Part shown: in pieces, positions 38,001-51,200 of the stretch
How the letters are laid out: each line of letters opens with the position of its first letter
Position numbering within the stretch: the first letter of the stretch is position 1
Assembly (NCBI GenBank): GCA_905250125.1
Contig: CAJNOL010000147.1
Span: forward strand, 161,277-225,276
Source: Rotaria sordida
Taxonomy: Eukaryota > Rotifera > Eurotatoria > Philodinida > Philodinidae
Direction: 5' to 3'
DNA length: 64,000 nt
The notes under the pieces: model-generated
Seen by the model: the letters and a program-made list of their open reading frames with translations, nothing else
Database searches by the model: none
What the model was told of the DNA's origin: nothing
Translations under genes and position numbers: made by a program

Positions 38001-41000
38001 AATATGAACTCAAATGGCAAGTATCAGTTCGGATGGTTTTCTCGTCAGTTGATCTCTGTCAGACAGACTGTCTGACAAATTGTTAGCTCCTTCCACTTCT
38101 AAAAACTATCGAGAGGCTTGAAGGAAGTTCTTCACTTTTTTCGACTATTACTGTCAAATATGATATTGGACGAGGTAGTTCGAGGCTTTCATCATAGGTA
38201 ACATATCCTAGATGAGTTCAACCTTAATGAAAGATTTATCAATTTCAGAGCTTAGTTTCCTCTTTTATACATAGTCACAGTTCTTTCTAATCTTATATGA
38301 TCAATATCATAATTCGAATATTAAGCGATGATCAATACAAATCGTTTTGTTTTTATATATCTATATGATTAATTCGACTCACTTTCAACAATAATCAATG
38401 TAGTAATATTAGTTGTTGTATGCTCATTTGATGCTTGACATATATATAAACCATGATCTGTTTTATCAATATATTGTAATGTTAAATTTTCATTAACATT
38501 CTTTAATTCAATTGAATTCTAATTAATAAAAACATAACAATTTTTCATATGAAATAGAGAAATTTCTTCATACTTTCAGCCATTTAATAGTGGGTGATGG
38601 ATTACCAAAAGCAACACATGGTAATATCAATTGCTCTCGTTCATTAACATGATAAATAGAATTTGGTTTTAGCATAAATTTAATTGGTTCTATAATTTAT
38701 GTTTTTTTTTGAGAAAATATTTAAATTAATATATAAAAAGATCAAATCAAACCTTTTGTTTCAATAGAAAATGGTCTACCATCATGACCGAATCCTTCTG
38801 AATTTTGTGCACGGCAAAAATATTTACCATCATCATCAATTTCAACAGATTTTATTATCAAACCATATTCAGAATTAATAGAATATGAACCACCTGATTA
38901 CACAATATTGTAATAAAAAACAAAAACTTAAAATTCTCTTTTTTTTTTATAAATTACCTTTTGGTTCAATATGTAGAGATTCTCCATTTCGATACCAAGA
39001 AACTGATTGAATTGGTGGATAAGCATCAAGTAAACATGGACAAATACCTATTGAACCTCGAATAAATGTTAAATTTTTTGTTTGTTGATGACGTGCCGGT
39101 ATTGGTGGATCTATTTATTATTTATTTTTAAAAATTCAACAATAAAAAGCAGCAAAACTTACATTTAACAGTTATTATCGCTGGTTTACTACGAACACTA
39201 GCTGAATTTATTATACTTATTATACATGTATATGATCCATGATCGGAAGGTTCAATATTATTAATACTAAGAACACCATCACTATAAGTTTGTAGACGAT
39301 CTCGTGATGAGATTGTTTCCGATATAGGAAAATCATCTTTCAACCTATATATAACAAATGTTATCCGATAAATTTTTTATTGTATTATGTGTGATCAAAG
39401 AATAATTAAACAAAGTGTTCATTCTTTTTTTTTTAGCATTTTTCAGGAGCCTAAAGAAATTTGGAAACATTGAGTTATAATCAGAATTTTGTGTTCTCTC
39501 TAAATATAGATTTAAACTTTTTGTAGAATTTCTGATTTAGGAGTTGTGAACTGTCCTTTAAGGAACGAACTTTTGCGCGCCAAAAATTGCCTCAAAGTGG
39601 AAGCGAAACTTATTTCAAATATAACGGATGAAAGAGCAAACATTTCTTAATAAAATGATATATTAATGATTAGTTATTTATTAACAGCGAATGTTTTATT
39701 AAGGAACATCGTGTCAATTTAGTCAATCTTCTCGATCTCTGATGGAAAATAGACTTATGAACTGAGCTCGACCTAAGGGAGAAATAAATGATTCTGTAGC
39801 ATTAGCATAACATGGAGACATTGAAATAAATAAAAGCATTTGGAATCAGCTGTTTTACTTTCAGTAATTCCCTGAGGACATCTCAAATCACTCTTTGTTT
39901 TTGTTTGAATGAGTAGAGAAGATCTCTCTACCTAATCATAATAATCAATGTTATGACTGGGAAATTACCATTTTCATTTCTCAATGCAGCAAAGGCTATT
40001 TTAGAACATTTGATCGACAACTGATTACAGATTCAGATTCTTTGACCCCGAAAGCTTCTGATCAAACTTTATAAAACAAATTATGATTTTCCCCCGATTT
40101 CTCTTTCCTGACGAAAGAACCAAATTCACGAATTTTCCGTTACTTGTTACTTGATAACGTAATAGTAACTTTCCTCTCCTATTCCGATGGTCAGAATCAT
40201 TGGTATCAGCTGTTTTCTCTCATGGCTCGGTCACTCCTGAATGATTATTCTGAAACTCTTGATTCTAATATTACTTTGTAGAGCACAATTGTGCCTTTAA
40301 TTCTATGCAAAAAAATCGATAATATAGCGTATGTAGTAAAGGAGAGTATAGTAAGAAAGAATATCAATTTTCTCTGTCCAAACTTATTTTATGAACCTCT
40401 AAAAGGTCAGCTTATAACTCCTAAATCAAAAGTCCTACAAAAATTTTTAAATCCATACGCGGAAAGAACACAAAACTCATCTGAGACTCCATGTTTTCAA
40501 AAGTCTGTAGGCGTCTTTAAAAGGCTGAAAGATGAATGAACATTTTGCCTAAGTACTTTTCGATCATATATGTTCATAATTCAAACATACCAATGATATT
40601 GTAATTTTTCACTACTTTCACCTTCACATTTTAAAATCAGACTATCATTTATTTTAACAGTTTGACTTTCGGGAAATCGTCGCCAATAGATAGAACCTTT
40701 TATAATCGAATATTAAATAAAATACAACAAGAAGAATTCTGTTCATACCACGTATAAGAAGTTGAAAGTCATTTTGTATTGTACCAAGTCGATTTTTTCC
40801 CATACATCTATATTTACCAGCCATACGGTCATCAACATTATAAAGAGTCAATCTTCATTAAAGAAAAACAAAAAAAGAACAATGTATACAAATAGATATA
40901 CAAAATTCAACATACTGTTGACTATCAACTAAGAGTAATTCTAGATCCTCATCTTTAATTGTTTGTTTATTTTTCTCAAGAATTTTATACCATGTTACTA

Positions 41001-41619
41001 TTGGAATTGGTACTCCATAAATTTCACAAATGAAATTAATTGTTGAATAATATGAAGCTATTTGTAATGAATTTGATAGATTGATAAAATATGGTTGTTC
41101 TAAAAATTTCATTTGATTTTTTAAAAGAAACAATATATCAACAAGAACATACCATTAACACGAATTGTAATAAAATATTTATATTTTATATCCAAAAGAC
41201 CACGATCAATTAAAATCAATCGACATTCAAATGTATCATTATCACTTAATTGAACATTTTCAATAATTAATGAACCATTTGAAAGAAGTCTATATTTATT
41301 ACGATAGATATCATCAATATGTACAGGATAATTATCAAATTGACTAGCAATAGGTTTTGTAAAATTATTTTTTAAACGATACCATTGAAGTATTGATGGA
41401 AGTATCCATTGAGTTCGATCTATTGGACAAGGTATAACAACATTAATATTACCAATTTCAGTATCGATTATTATTGTTGATGATAGTACAGAAATTATGT
41501 TTACTATTGACACCAATCATAGAAATAATTTATATTATTAGAATAGGAAAAAAAAAGATTTTTTTTTTACCTGAATAAATGATTAAAAAAATGTTGATGA
41601 TTAATAGTAGAATCGACAT
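35080..41619 (-). CDS. Turtle/IGSF9-like adhesion receptor (5 Ig + 2 FN3 + TM)
   Basis: Single-pass neuronal-type adhesion molecule at the plasma membrane. Exon 1 (41,619–41,571) gives the signal peptide MSILLLIINIFLIIYS. Then come five Ig domains, most split by short introns: V-type (IPCPI…FECRL, ~41,500–41,150), Ig2 (FICEIYGVPIPIVTWYK with AGKYRCMGKN, 41,080–40,750), Ig3 (LILKCEG…GSYTCIIS, 40,700–39,165), Ig4 (SVSWYRNGESLH with GKYFCRAQNSEG, 39,113–38,755) and Ig5 (LILPCVAFGNPSPTIKW with GLYICQASNEH, 38,690–38,385). Two fibronectin III domains share one exon (37,377–36,735); the first has VSWEPGYDGG, a stretch characteristic of turtle proteins. A TM exon (~35,985–35,826, LLVILLCILILLTIASICF) leads to a basic, Ser/Thr-rich cytoplasmic tail ending SSTLKCRT. 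Total is ~980 residues. The order matches IGSF9/turtle exactly. Three longer introns carry inverted repeats. Assignment to the subfamily is strong; the partner is unknown. Confidence 0.88.
36100..36480. repeat. Inverted-repeat remnant in a turtle-like gene intron
   Basis: 'gcgatttttatcacagat' near 36,105 is the near-complement of 'atctgtgataaaagttgc' near 36,455, in the intron between the FN3 and TM exons. Only the arm ends pair clearly, so this may be an eroded foldback element. Confidence 0.4.
37460..38215. repeat. Foldback element in a turtle-like gene intron, ~300-bp arms
   Basis: The left arm (about 37,460–37,720) and right arm (about 37,930–38,215) are imperfect reverse complements. 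The arms share 'catagacagat', a following 'aaaagtctaaaagggttcgt' type block, and 'cgccgagtta' / 'ggccgagtta'. The element fills the intron between the Ig5 and FN3 exons. The ORFs within it (37,412–37,636 plus, 37,519–37,755 minus) are products of the palindrome, not exons. Confidence 0.7.
39415..40560. repeat. Foldback element in the Ig3 intron of the turtle-like gene
   Basis: The left arm (about 39,415–39,590) contains 'tttgtgttct', then 'tttttgtagaatttctgatt' and 'taggagttgtgaactg'. The right arm (about 40,375–40,560) is the reverse complement, with the same order of blocks. The ~780-base middle is unique or too diverged to pair by eye. The plus ORF at 40,291–40,539 lies in the right arm and is not a gene. 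Part of the right arm is also similar to 59,085–59,205 in an ASPM intron. Confidence 0.7.
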
Positions 41620-44600
41620 TGAATAATAACATAATTTAATAAAACCAAAAAAATCGATTACATTTTGAAATCTAAAACCAAATTTTATTTGATTGATAAA
41701 CCATAATTACAAAAGATAATAGAATGCGTTATGTAAACATGAAATCTTGTTTTATCATAAAGTTCGAAAAAAAGAAAAAGGTAAATGAATGAACGAACGA
41801 AGCAGATGGGAAGTGGATTGAATGCATAAAGGGGTCAGACAAGACATAAAATACGAAAAAAAAAAACGATGTAGGGGAGTATTCTTGTTCAAATTGAAAC
41901 AAGTTCTTTGATAAAAACAGCAGACAGCTACTTGTACATTCATTCAATTCTTTTCGATGACATCCATAAGTGTCTGTTCGACTTCTGTTTCTTTTTTCTT
42001 TCTTTAACCAAAAAAGAGTTATATTTTGCTCCAGGGATATGAACAACTTTTATATTATTCTTTCATTGATACCCACTCATAGTTTCATATTAACATCGGC
42101 AATCAATTGAACAGTTAGTCTAAGTTGTTCAAAGACATGTATTATTCATTTGAGAACAAATGAAGAATGACATTACAAATATATATTATATCAAAAGGTT
42201 ACGATTGCCTGGATAAAAGAAGAACAAGATAACGACCTTGCTTTGCTGATGATTAATATCAAATAAAGCTGAGCCGAACAAAAGAATAAATAAAAAAGCG
42301 AGTATAGGGCAAATCTCCTACGTCGATCATCTATTTAGAATTACATATTATCACGATGATGTTCACTTACTCAATAGAGTTCCTACTAGAGATTTGCACG
42401 AAACTTGAAACTTCTGCACTATCAGAGTTGATATTAATTAGAAAAACTTCGAAAACACTGTTCATGTTTTTCTTATGTAACTTAACTTGGTGGAAATTAT
42501 ACTAAACTTTATTTACATTTTGTATTTTTTCTTAATGGTACTAATTTAATAGAATCGTCTTCTTTTCTTATTATATTTAGAATCTCTTCATCTGACAAGA
42601 TCATGCATGTAAAAAGATATTCTAAAATTTAATTAATTTTAATTTTTCTGTTTAACATCTAACATATGTATTTATTTGTTTACAATAACCTGAAGATCAG
42701 ATATGATTCGTGATACTACACTAGTCTTAAATTACATAACGTCTCTCTTAATATATAAGCTCTCACTAATTTACTAGAAGAAAAATTTTCGAAGTCAGAA
42801 TTTAAAAAGTTTTGATTCGATATGTCCTTAGTTGCTACTTACTTATTCTATCATTGATAACCAGAAATCACATACTAATTCAGTTTATAAAATTTATAAA
42901 CCTAGACAATGTATATGTAACATAGACATGTTAAAATGAAACTATGTTTGATGAAGCATGGAGTTTATATATTTATGTAAGAAACTATAATAGCTGTTCT
43001 ATCAACTGGTCGATGAACTGACTGAAAAAGACAGATAGACAGACGAACTAATTACTTGTCATTAACTAAAGATATATGTAACTGACAAGACAATGTATAG
43101 AAAGAAAAGATCATGTCACGCTCAATGATCAGATACATGCGAGACGATAAAAAACAGAAAAAAAGAAAGGAGTCTTTTTTTTGTAACCTATATGTACATG
43201 AAATATTGATAAATATACAATCATTTACCGTTATTCATTATATATCCTGACTCTCGTTTGTTTGGACTCTTTATTACTAGTATTCTCTATGTACCACCTC
43301 GTTCAGATATAACTATCAGAAATATGAGCGCAATGAGGAGAAATAATGGTCAACAGGTCAAAAAACATTTGTTCATAATGATGATTGAAATAACACGCAT
43401 TTTTCTCGCTCTTTTCTTGTATATACGTGCAAATAATTCTACATGTTGATATGATTACATAGTCACACAAACATCAGTCGGAAGGAAAAGACTTGTAACA
43501 GCTCGATTCAAACATCATACTAAATGAACGTCAGCTAACAACAACAAATATAAAAAACAACATCAACAATTCTCTAGTTTTATGTATGTATTGTACGTGT
43601 AGCATTAGATAGAAAATTGACCATCTTGTGCGTGTGTGTGTGGCGAGGTCAGCAACAAAAGATAATAACACATTCTTTTCTTTATGCCAATCAAGCGAGT
43701 TCCTATAGTGATATGTCCTTCTCACTTTTTTTGTCTTTTCTGTCTGATCTTTTTTTGACATTATCTATTGATCTGATAGCTTTTCAACGGATAATATAAT
43801 CATGTCTATTCATAAAAAATAATCAAATATCACAAACAACAATCAATTTTATGTCGGCTAATCATCTGTAGAAAACAAGAGAAGTGAAATTTTTATCACC
43901 TTCTTTTATTTACATCAAACATTTTTAAAAAAGATTAAAATATAATAAAAAAAAAAAAAAAAGAAAGCAATAACAGCTACTCACTTGAATCAAATGCAAA
44001 CACATCATACTTGTTTCTCTTTCTCTATGTTTTCTCCCTTGTTCTTTCTCTTTCTTCGTTCCTTTTATTATATTATGAACAGGAAATCAATGAAACAATG
44101 CCTATTCCCGTTCTATTCTGTTGGATGAAAAGAAGAGCCAATGTTAGCATATTGACCATGGTCCAGTATAGAACATGAAAAGGAACGCCATCTTCGAAAT
44201 AAATTATGGAACGTCAGTTCACATAAAGGAAACCTATGATTGACGCTGAATCATAGAAAGCAATTTTTTTTCTACTTTATTACATTTATATTTTTGCTCA
44301 ATAATTACTTCTTAATCTTGTTGATGATATATGTTCATGTACCTCAAGTATAGAGTCCGTCGGATCCAAAATTTTCTAATCAGAATTAGATACTCGCCCC
44401 GAACATATGAGATGCTTTTTTCCGGCTTTTTGTATTCAACGACTAGAGCACTCTACAAATTTCTCAGACTACTAGATCTCGTTGGGTCCAAAATTTTCGG
44501 ATCCGGGTCCGAGACCAATCTAATGGACTCTAATTATGTGACATACTTAATTAAAAGTGTTTTAAGTAGCAAAACTAGTATATTTATTAAATATTTCCGT

Positions 44601-45262
44601 GAGTTTTTTGTCTTTACATTGCAAGGACTTGCTGTATAACAGAAAATAGTTGTCTCTCAAGCAAAAAAATGTTTTGCAACTAAATTTTTTTTCGAGTTTA
44701 AAATCGAATAAGTAGTGGGAACCAGATATTATTAACTTTTGAAAAATTTGTAAACTAATGCATGAAATAGTGCCGTCAAGTGTATTGCACATTGTATTTT
44801 TTAACAATAATTGATCACTTCAGCTACTGGTCATATACACATTTTTTTTTACAAATTTAATTTTATAAATTCAGAAAACAATTCAACTTGAGTTTTATTT
44901 TCCATTAAAAAGTAATATTGTGAAAAGAATTTCTAAAGTTGAATTTACAAACTGTTCTTTCTGTTTCAAAAGGAAAAAAAATGTAAATATGAAATAAGTT
45001 ATAACTGATGTCTTCAGTCTTGATTCTTAATTATAATTTTAATTGATAAATGTTTTATCGATTAATTTCGACAAAGTAGTTCAGTTTATTCTTATTTACA
45101 TGAATATACATATAAATTCGAAATAAATAAAAATGTTTTACTTAAAATCTGAACTTCATTTAATTTAAACATAGTAAATTTCTATTTTGTTCTAATTTTT
45201 TATTATTATATATATGCCAACATGAGCATAATAAGAATGAAGTCTTTTTTTTATACATTTTC
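41620..45262. other. Intergenic between turtle-like gene start and XRN2 end
   Basis: 3.6 kb with no supported gene. It includes the turtle-like promoter side (41,620 upward), where minus ORFs at 41,729–42,046 are low-complexity Phe/Ser-rich and not convincing. A GGATCC/GGGTCC-rich repeat sits at 44,340–44,540. No RNA gene was recognised. Confidence 0.45.
44340..44540. repeat. GGATCC/GGGTCC-rich dispersed repeat, copy 1
   Basis: Contains two internal direct units, 'ggatccaaaattttct' (44,361) and 'gggtccaaaattttcgg' (44,488), followed by 'atccgggtccgagaccaatc'. A diverged relative is at 55,100–55,225 ('gagtctaagattttcagacc' with 'gagtccgacccagaccgaaa'). Its relatively high GC and CpG content stands out from the surrounding DNA. 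Nature unknown. Confidence 0.5.
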
Positions 45263-48200
45263 TTAATAATTCGGTCTATATGAATTATATGGGTTTTGAT
45301 GGCGCTGTGAGTAATAGCCGTCTGGTTGTCGTGGACGAAAACCGCCATCCGATGATCGTGGACGGAAACCACTATCCGGATGTCGTGGACGAAAACCAGT
45401 ATTAGGTTGCCGTGGAGGATAAAAACCACCTGGCTGTTGTTGAGGATAATCTTCACCTGCTTGCCGTTGAGAAAAATCCCTATCTGACTGTCGTTGAGAA
45501 AAACCCCTATCCGACTGTCGTTGAGGATAATCTCCACCTGACTGACGTTGAGGAAAATCGCCATCTGGCTGATGTTGAGAATAATACCTATCCGGTTGAC
45601 GTTGAGGATAATATCCACCTGGTTCTTGTTGTTGTTGATAGGATTGTTGTGAACCCATTGAATGACGAATAAAACGTTGAGCCGGTGCAAAATCTCTTTG
45701 ATATTGTGGTCGTTGTGCAAAGCCTAGATTTGGTCGATAAGGTGTCACTTGATCATAATCTCGAGGTTTTAATGTTGCTGGTGGCATTGAAACATTTTCT
45801 AATAATTTAGCTTTAAATATATAATCATCATCAAATGATAAATCTCGATATTTAACACAAATAACTTGATTATTAATTATATCTTCACAATTAGGTAATG
45901 GTGGTTTAATTAATGTTCCAATAGGTTTTATTTTATCATCATCATCAGGCCAGATTTGTCCAGCCATACCTCCACTTAACATTATTGGCATATCAAGTGG
46001 ATTTTTTCTTGTAACTTGATTTTCACCTGGAACATATAATTCTTTAAAATAATCATAACATAAATCACTTGAATGAATATATAAACGATCATAATCACGT
46101 TGATTACGTATTTGTTCTTCATTGGTTAATGTTGGATAAACATGTTCAAGTGTACGATGTAAACGTTTTTCATCAACAAATGGTAATAAAGCAACACCTT
46201 GCCATTCATAACGTTTACCATTAAGATCAACACAAAAATTTAATGGATAAAAATCAATTATTGAAGATTCTTTTTCCATCATTAATGATTGCCATTCAAT
46301 AGGTAGAAATTTTCGTGATTGTGATGGAAATACAGCCATTAATTGTTCTAATGGTTTAAATGGTTTTGTTTTTTTATCAAACAATACTGGTACATCTCTA
46401 ACTTGTAGAAAATCAGATGCAAATGGTGCATAATGATAAGGAAAATACCTAAAACATAAGAAAAAAAAAGTAAACAATAATTCGAATAAAAATTAATATT
46501 AAGAGAAGACAGCCATCGGTCAAAATTTAAATTTTTCATTTTTTTTATGTGCATTTGAAAGGTCATCATCTAAAAACACAAAATCCAATGTTTTAGCTCA
46601 TTTCAATATCCTATAGTAAAGTTAGTCTAGATCAGCTCTTTAGCACTACTCAGATGATAATAATAATAAATTGTCTCATAAATGTCCACTAGAATTACAC
46701 TTCTACAAGTTAGAGAATTTTTTCATGCAATATATCAGAAAATGGAACGTCGAAAGGTGAACAAAACGAGCCATTTCAAATACTGTACATCATCTATTAA
46801 CTAGGATTATATACTCCAACATGAGTGAAGTAGGTCGTAATTTATGTGTTCATAACTGTCAATTTTTGCCAGTATATCTGCTGCCCTTTTTTCAAAATCA
46901 AACAAGTCCAAAGTGAATTTTATATCTATTATGTAACTTTTAGTTCTCTACAAAATGATTAGAAAATATTGAAAAAATAAATTTAACTTCCGGGCAAGAC
47001 GTAGTTCACATTTCTTTCCTACATAGTGATTTGTCAATAGAGAAAAAAAAACATTTTTAGCTATCCTCATTAGCATGACACAATTGTAAGGCAAAATTTA
47101 CGTGATAATTTGAAATCAGCATCAAAAATCTATGTTGAATCATATACATTCTGGAGAAATTTTTTCCTGTGAAAAAAAGGTTAGTTTTTCATAGGAAAAT
47201 AATTTTTCTAAAATGTATTTGACTCCATATAGTTTCTGACGCTGATTTCGAATGTTACATTTATTTTGTTTTGCAATCGTGCCATGTTAATGAAAATCGC
47301 TAAAAATGAAAAATCACAATGTAGAAGAGACATTGTGAGCCTCGTTCGCCCAGAAGATGAACTTTTTTTAATAGTTTTTTATCATCCCGTAGAGAACTAA
47401 AAGTTACATAACATAGCAAAAGTCAATTTGGATTGATTTTATTTTTAACAATAGTCGCAGATATACTGTCAAAAATCTATTCTTATAAACACATAAATTA
47501 CGACCTATTCCATTCATGTTGGACTATATAACCCAAGCGAATAGATGATATGTAGTATTTGAAATAGTCAATTTTTCCAGTTATTGATGCTCTATCTTTT
47601 GATATATGAAATGAAAAAATTCTCTGATTTGTCGAAGTAAAATTCTAGTAGACATTCATAAAGCAATTTATCATTACTTTTTGGATAATGCTAAAAAGTC
47701 GATCTAAACTAACTTTACTATAGAAGATTCGAATGAGCTAAATATTTAGACATTGTAATTTTAGATAATGACCTTTCGAATGTATGTACAAAAACAAAAA
47801 TTTAAATTTTGACTAATACTCTAGCTCCTAGATCCTCTCATGAATTGTCTCTTAAATACATACCAATCCCATGCTGGTACACCTTGATAATAATATTGAA
47901 GAACCCAACATAAACCTCGAGCATAATTTTGTCCAACTTGTATACGAAATTCTTCCAAATCAGCTTTACTAACATTAAATTTATTTTTATAATATCTTTC
48001 ACGCCAACCTTCTTCCCATAGTCGAACTGTATCATTTGGATCGTTTTCTTCTTCTTCATTATTAATTGAATCTTGTTGTTCAAGTATGGGAGTATTAGGT
48101 GTTTCTTGCTCCACTTCATCATGACCACGTTTTTTAGGTCGATCATTCGCTGAAAAGTCGATACGTTGCATATGACGTAATTGCACATTAGCTTGAGCTG

Positions 48201-51200
48201 GATTACTAATGTATGAAGTAGGTCGTTGACCAATTGGTTGTGGTTCTAGTTGAGGTGCTGCCATCCAAACAGGTAAAGCTACAGGTCTATAATAAAAAAG
48301 ATTTTAAACAAAAATTCGAAATAACATTATAATATTCAATAGAGAAATAATATGTCCTGCAGAGGTAAAAGTAGTTCGCAATATGGTGATGGACTTGACT
48401 ATACTTATATTGTTTCTATCTATACGATTATTAGCATATTATGTTGATTACGCATTATAGTAAAAGAATACATTCATGTCATATCTTTAAATCATAAGAA
48501 TTTTGATATAAACTATGGCAGTGAGGAAAATTAAAATGATTATTGTCGAGATTTCTACTTGTTACTTATACTCGGTTAAGTATCCCTCTCTCTTTCCGAG
48601 GTTTCTTGAGAAAGAATGTTCAGGAAAATTTGAAATTTTCAGAGCATGTAGATCTTGACGAATTGAGCAAAGGTTGTCATAGACTCATAGTTCTCGGATG
48701 CTGTCTTCTCTGAGATACCGGGATCACAATCGCCCCAATTTTCGTCCTCGTTTCTATGAGATACTATGTTTGATCGAGCTGAAAATTATTTTTTGGGCAT
48801 TGGACTGTTTCAAATGAATATCTTTTTATTTTCTGTTCTTCAATTACAAAAAGCCAAAATATCAAAATTACCCAAAAAAATGCATGTTTTTATGAATAGA
48901 GCTTTTTTTGTAAGAGCTACTCAAAATCAGCAGAAAAATATTTTCTTGAAACAAAAAAACGAAAGGAAAGGGAAGAGAGTACCTTTAAAGCTAAATTTAA
49001 ATATCTAATGGTAATTACGATAACAGAAGTCATGATGGACTTGATTGGCTCAAACATTTCTGTAGTGAAAGATGAGTAAGTATAGGAAACAGACCAAAGA
49101 AAGGCATGAAATTGTCTATTCAGGTAAAAAAACAATTTAATTTTTATTATTATCATCAATTATCATGTCTACTTCTAATTCTATTCCTACTGAGAATGCG
49201 TATGAGTATGGATATTGATTTCACTTAAACCCATAGCCACTCTATCTTTTTCTCTTTTTTTCAAATATAGTTTTCATTGTTATGCTTTTTTTCTTTATTT
49301 TTCTAAAAACTATGTTTATATAAAGAAATCAGTTTTCTCGTTTTTTTTCTTATTTAATTTTGTTCAGAGAAGTTATCTGATGCGATTAATTGTATGTCAT
49401 AAACTGTGATTTAATTTACGGAATAAAAGACTATTACCAGCACGGCAAACTAACCAATCTTGGAAATAATATTCAGCAGGGCTACATATAAGTTCAATAA
49501 CTCGAAAACAGCAGTTATTAACAACCTGTGAGTTTTAGAAATCCAAATAGGATAATTTTGCATGTCTTTTTATCTCAAAACATTTTTAAAAATGCATGAA
49601 AATGATGTTTCATTTCAAGGAAATTTTTATCAAATCTCAGAAAATTTGCTAACAATCAACAAAATTCTATATAATTTGACCAAATAGATACAAGGTTTTG
49701 TTTGCTTAGCTTTGAGATATGAGAAGATAATTATTTGAATCCTGTCTTGAATTATAGATCTGACTTTACTCTATCTAAAGCACATGTCACAATCAAACTT
49801 ACAGCGAAACAAAACACTATTTTCATACATTTTTTTGAATGTTTTGCTAAGATGATGGGTTTTGAAATAATTTTGTCTTATATAGTATCAGACAAAAAAA
49901 ACCGTCTAGAGTTCTCTTCTTTGGATTTTTGAAAATCACAGGGCGCTAACTTTTGTCATTATTGAGCTTACACCCACCATTCTTTAATTCTAGCGTGGGC
50001 ATTAAATAGGCAGTCCATGGGTTGACTTTCCTAGGTCAAACCTAGCCCATTAGGAGATTCGTACGATAGCTTTGAATTTTATCTTTAGGACAGGTTTTGT
50101 TGTTTCATTTATAAAAAGCTGGACAAAGAAAAGTTTGTATTTCCTCAGTTCTATTACTATAAATATTCATTTAAAATATAAAAATAAACATACTCATTTC
50201 GTTCTGTTGTCGATCGAAGTCGTTTATTAGGTGGTTGATAATTATTTGAACGATTTCGTTCACGTTGTCGTTGTTGTTGATCAAATTCATGTCGTTTCAT
50301 AAATATTTCATCTTCCATTCTACCAATACTTGTTAAAATAATTTCAACACGTTCCATATTTGGTATACCATTTTCAGTTAAATAACCTTTAAATTTAGGT
50401 ATATTATCTTTATATATACGTATAAGACGATCAATAGCATTTTCACGTATTTCAAGTGATGGTAAATGTGGTAAAAAATCATTTCCAACAAAAAAACACA
50501 TAAATACCCAATCATCAATAGCACGTTCAAGATCCCATTGAAATGGTAATTGATAATGAATTTCTAAATCTCGATAAAGATATTCACGTAAAACAGAAAT
50601 TCTTACAAATATATAACGAGTTTCACCATAATTTTTTGCTGCTATTAATTCATCATGTTTACCAAATTTTTCTTTTGCAATACCTTTACATTCTTTCATA
50701 TCATGTCCTGATTGTCCACATATATCACATGGACGTGGTTTATTTGGTTTAAATTCTTCACGTATTATTGTAAAATATGGTTCATGTGTTGCTAAACCAA
50801 GCATTATTAAATCAGCATCAGCACCACATAAAACATGATGTGTATTTGGATCATGATCTGGCTGTGCACGTTGTCGACGTATATAATCCATTATTTTATG
50901 TTCACCTTCACCAGGTACATTTGCATCGGATAAAATAATTTTTATTGCACGCCATGCTGGATTTGAATTCATTCGATGTCTTATATAATAACGAAGACAA
51001 TCAGCTAATTTTGACATAAATGGTGTACCTGGTGTAATACAATTTGAATCAAAATGTTCACTTTTTTCTTGTTGATTTTTATCTTCAGGTAAAAGACCAC
51101 CATTAGCACGTATTTCATTTTTAATTTTTTCCATTTGTTCAGTTTTATCAACTGTCTCTTTTGATGCTCGAAAACGTCTTGAACGTTGTTGATTCATTTT

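Noticed and set aside
45160-45720. 186-residue minus-strand ORF and 86-residue plus-strand ORF (45,412–45,672) with striking repeats
   Set aside because: They are alternative readings of the 27-bp repeat encoding the XRN2 tail; the repeat keeps all frames open.
50543-50752. Plus-strand ORF of 69 residues
   Set aside because: Antisense to the XRN2 catalytic exon.
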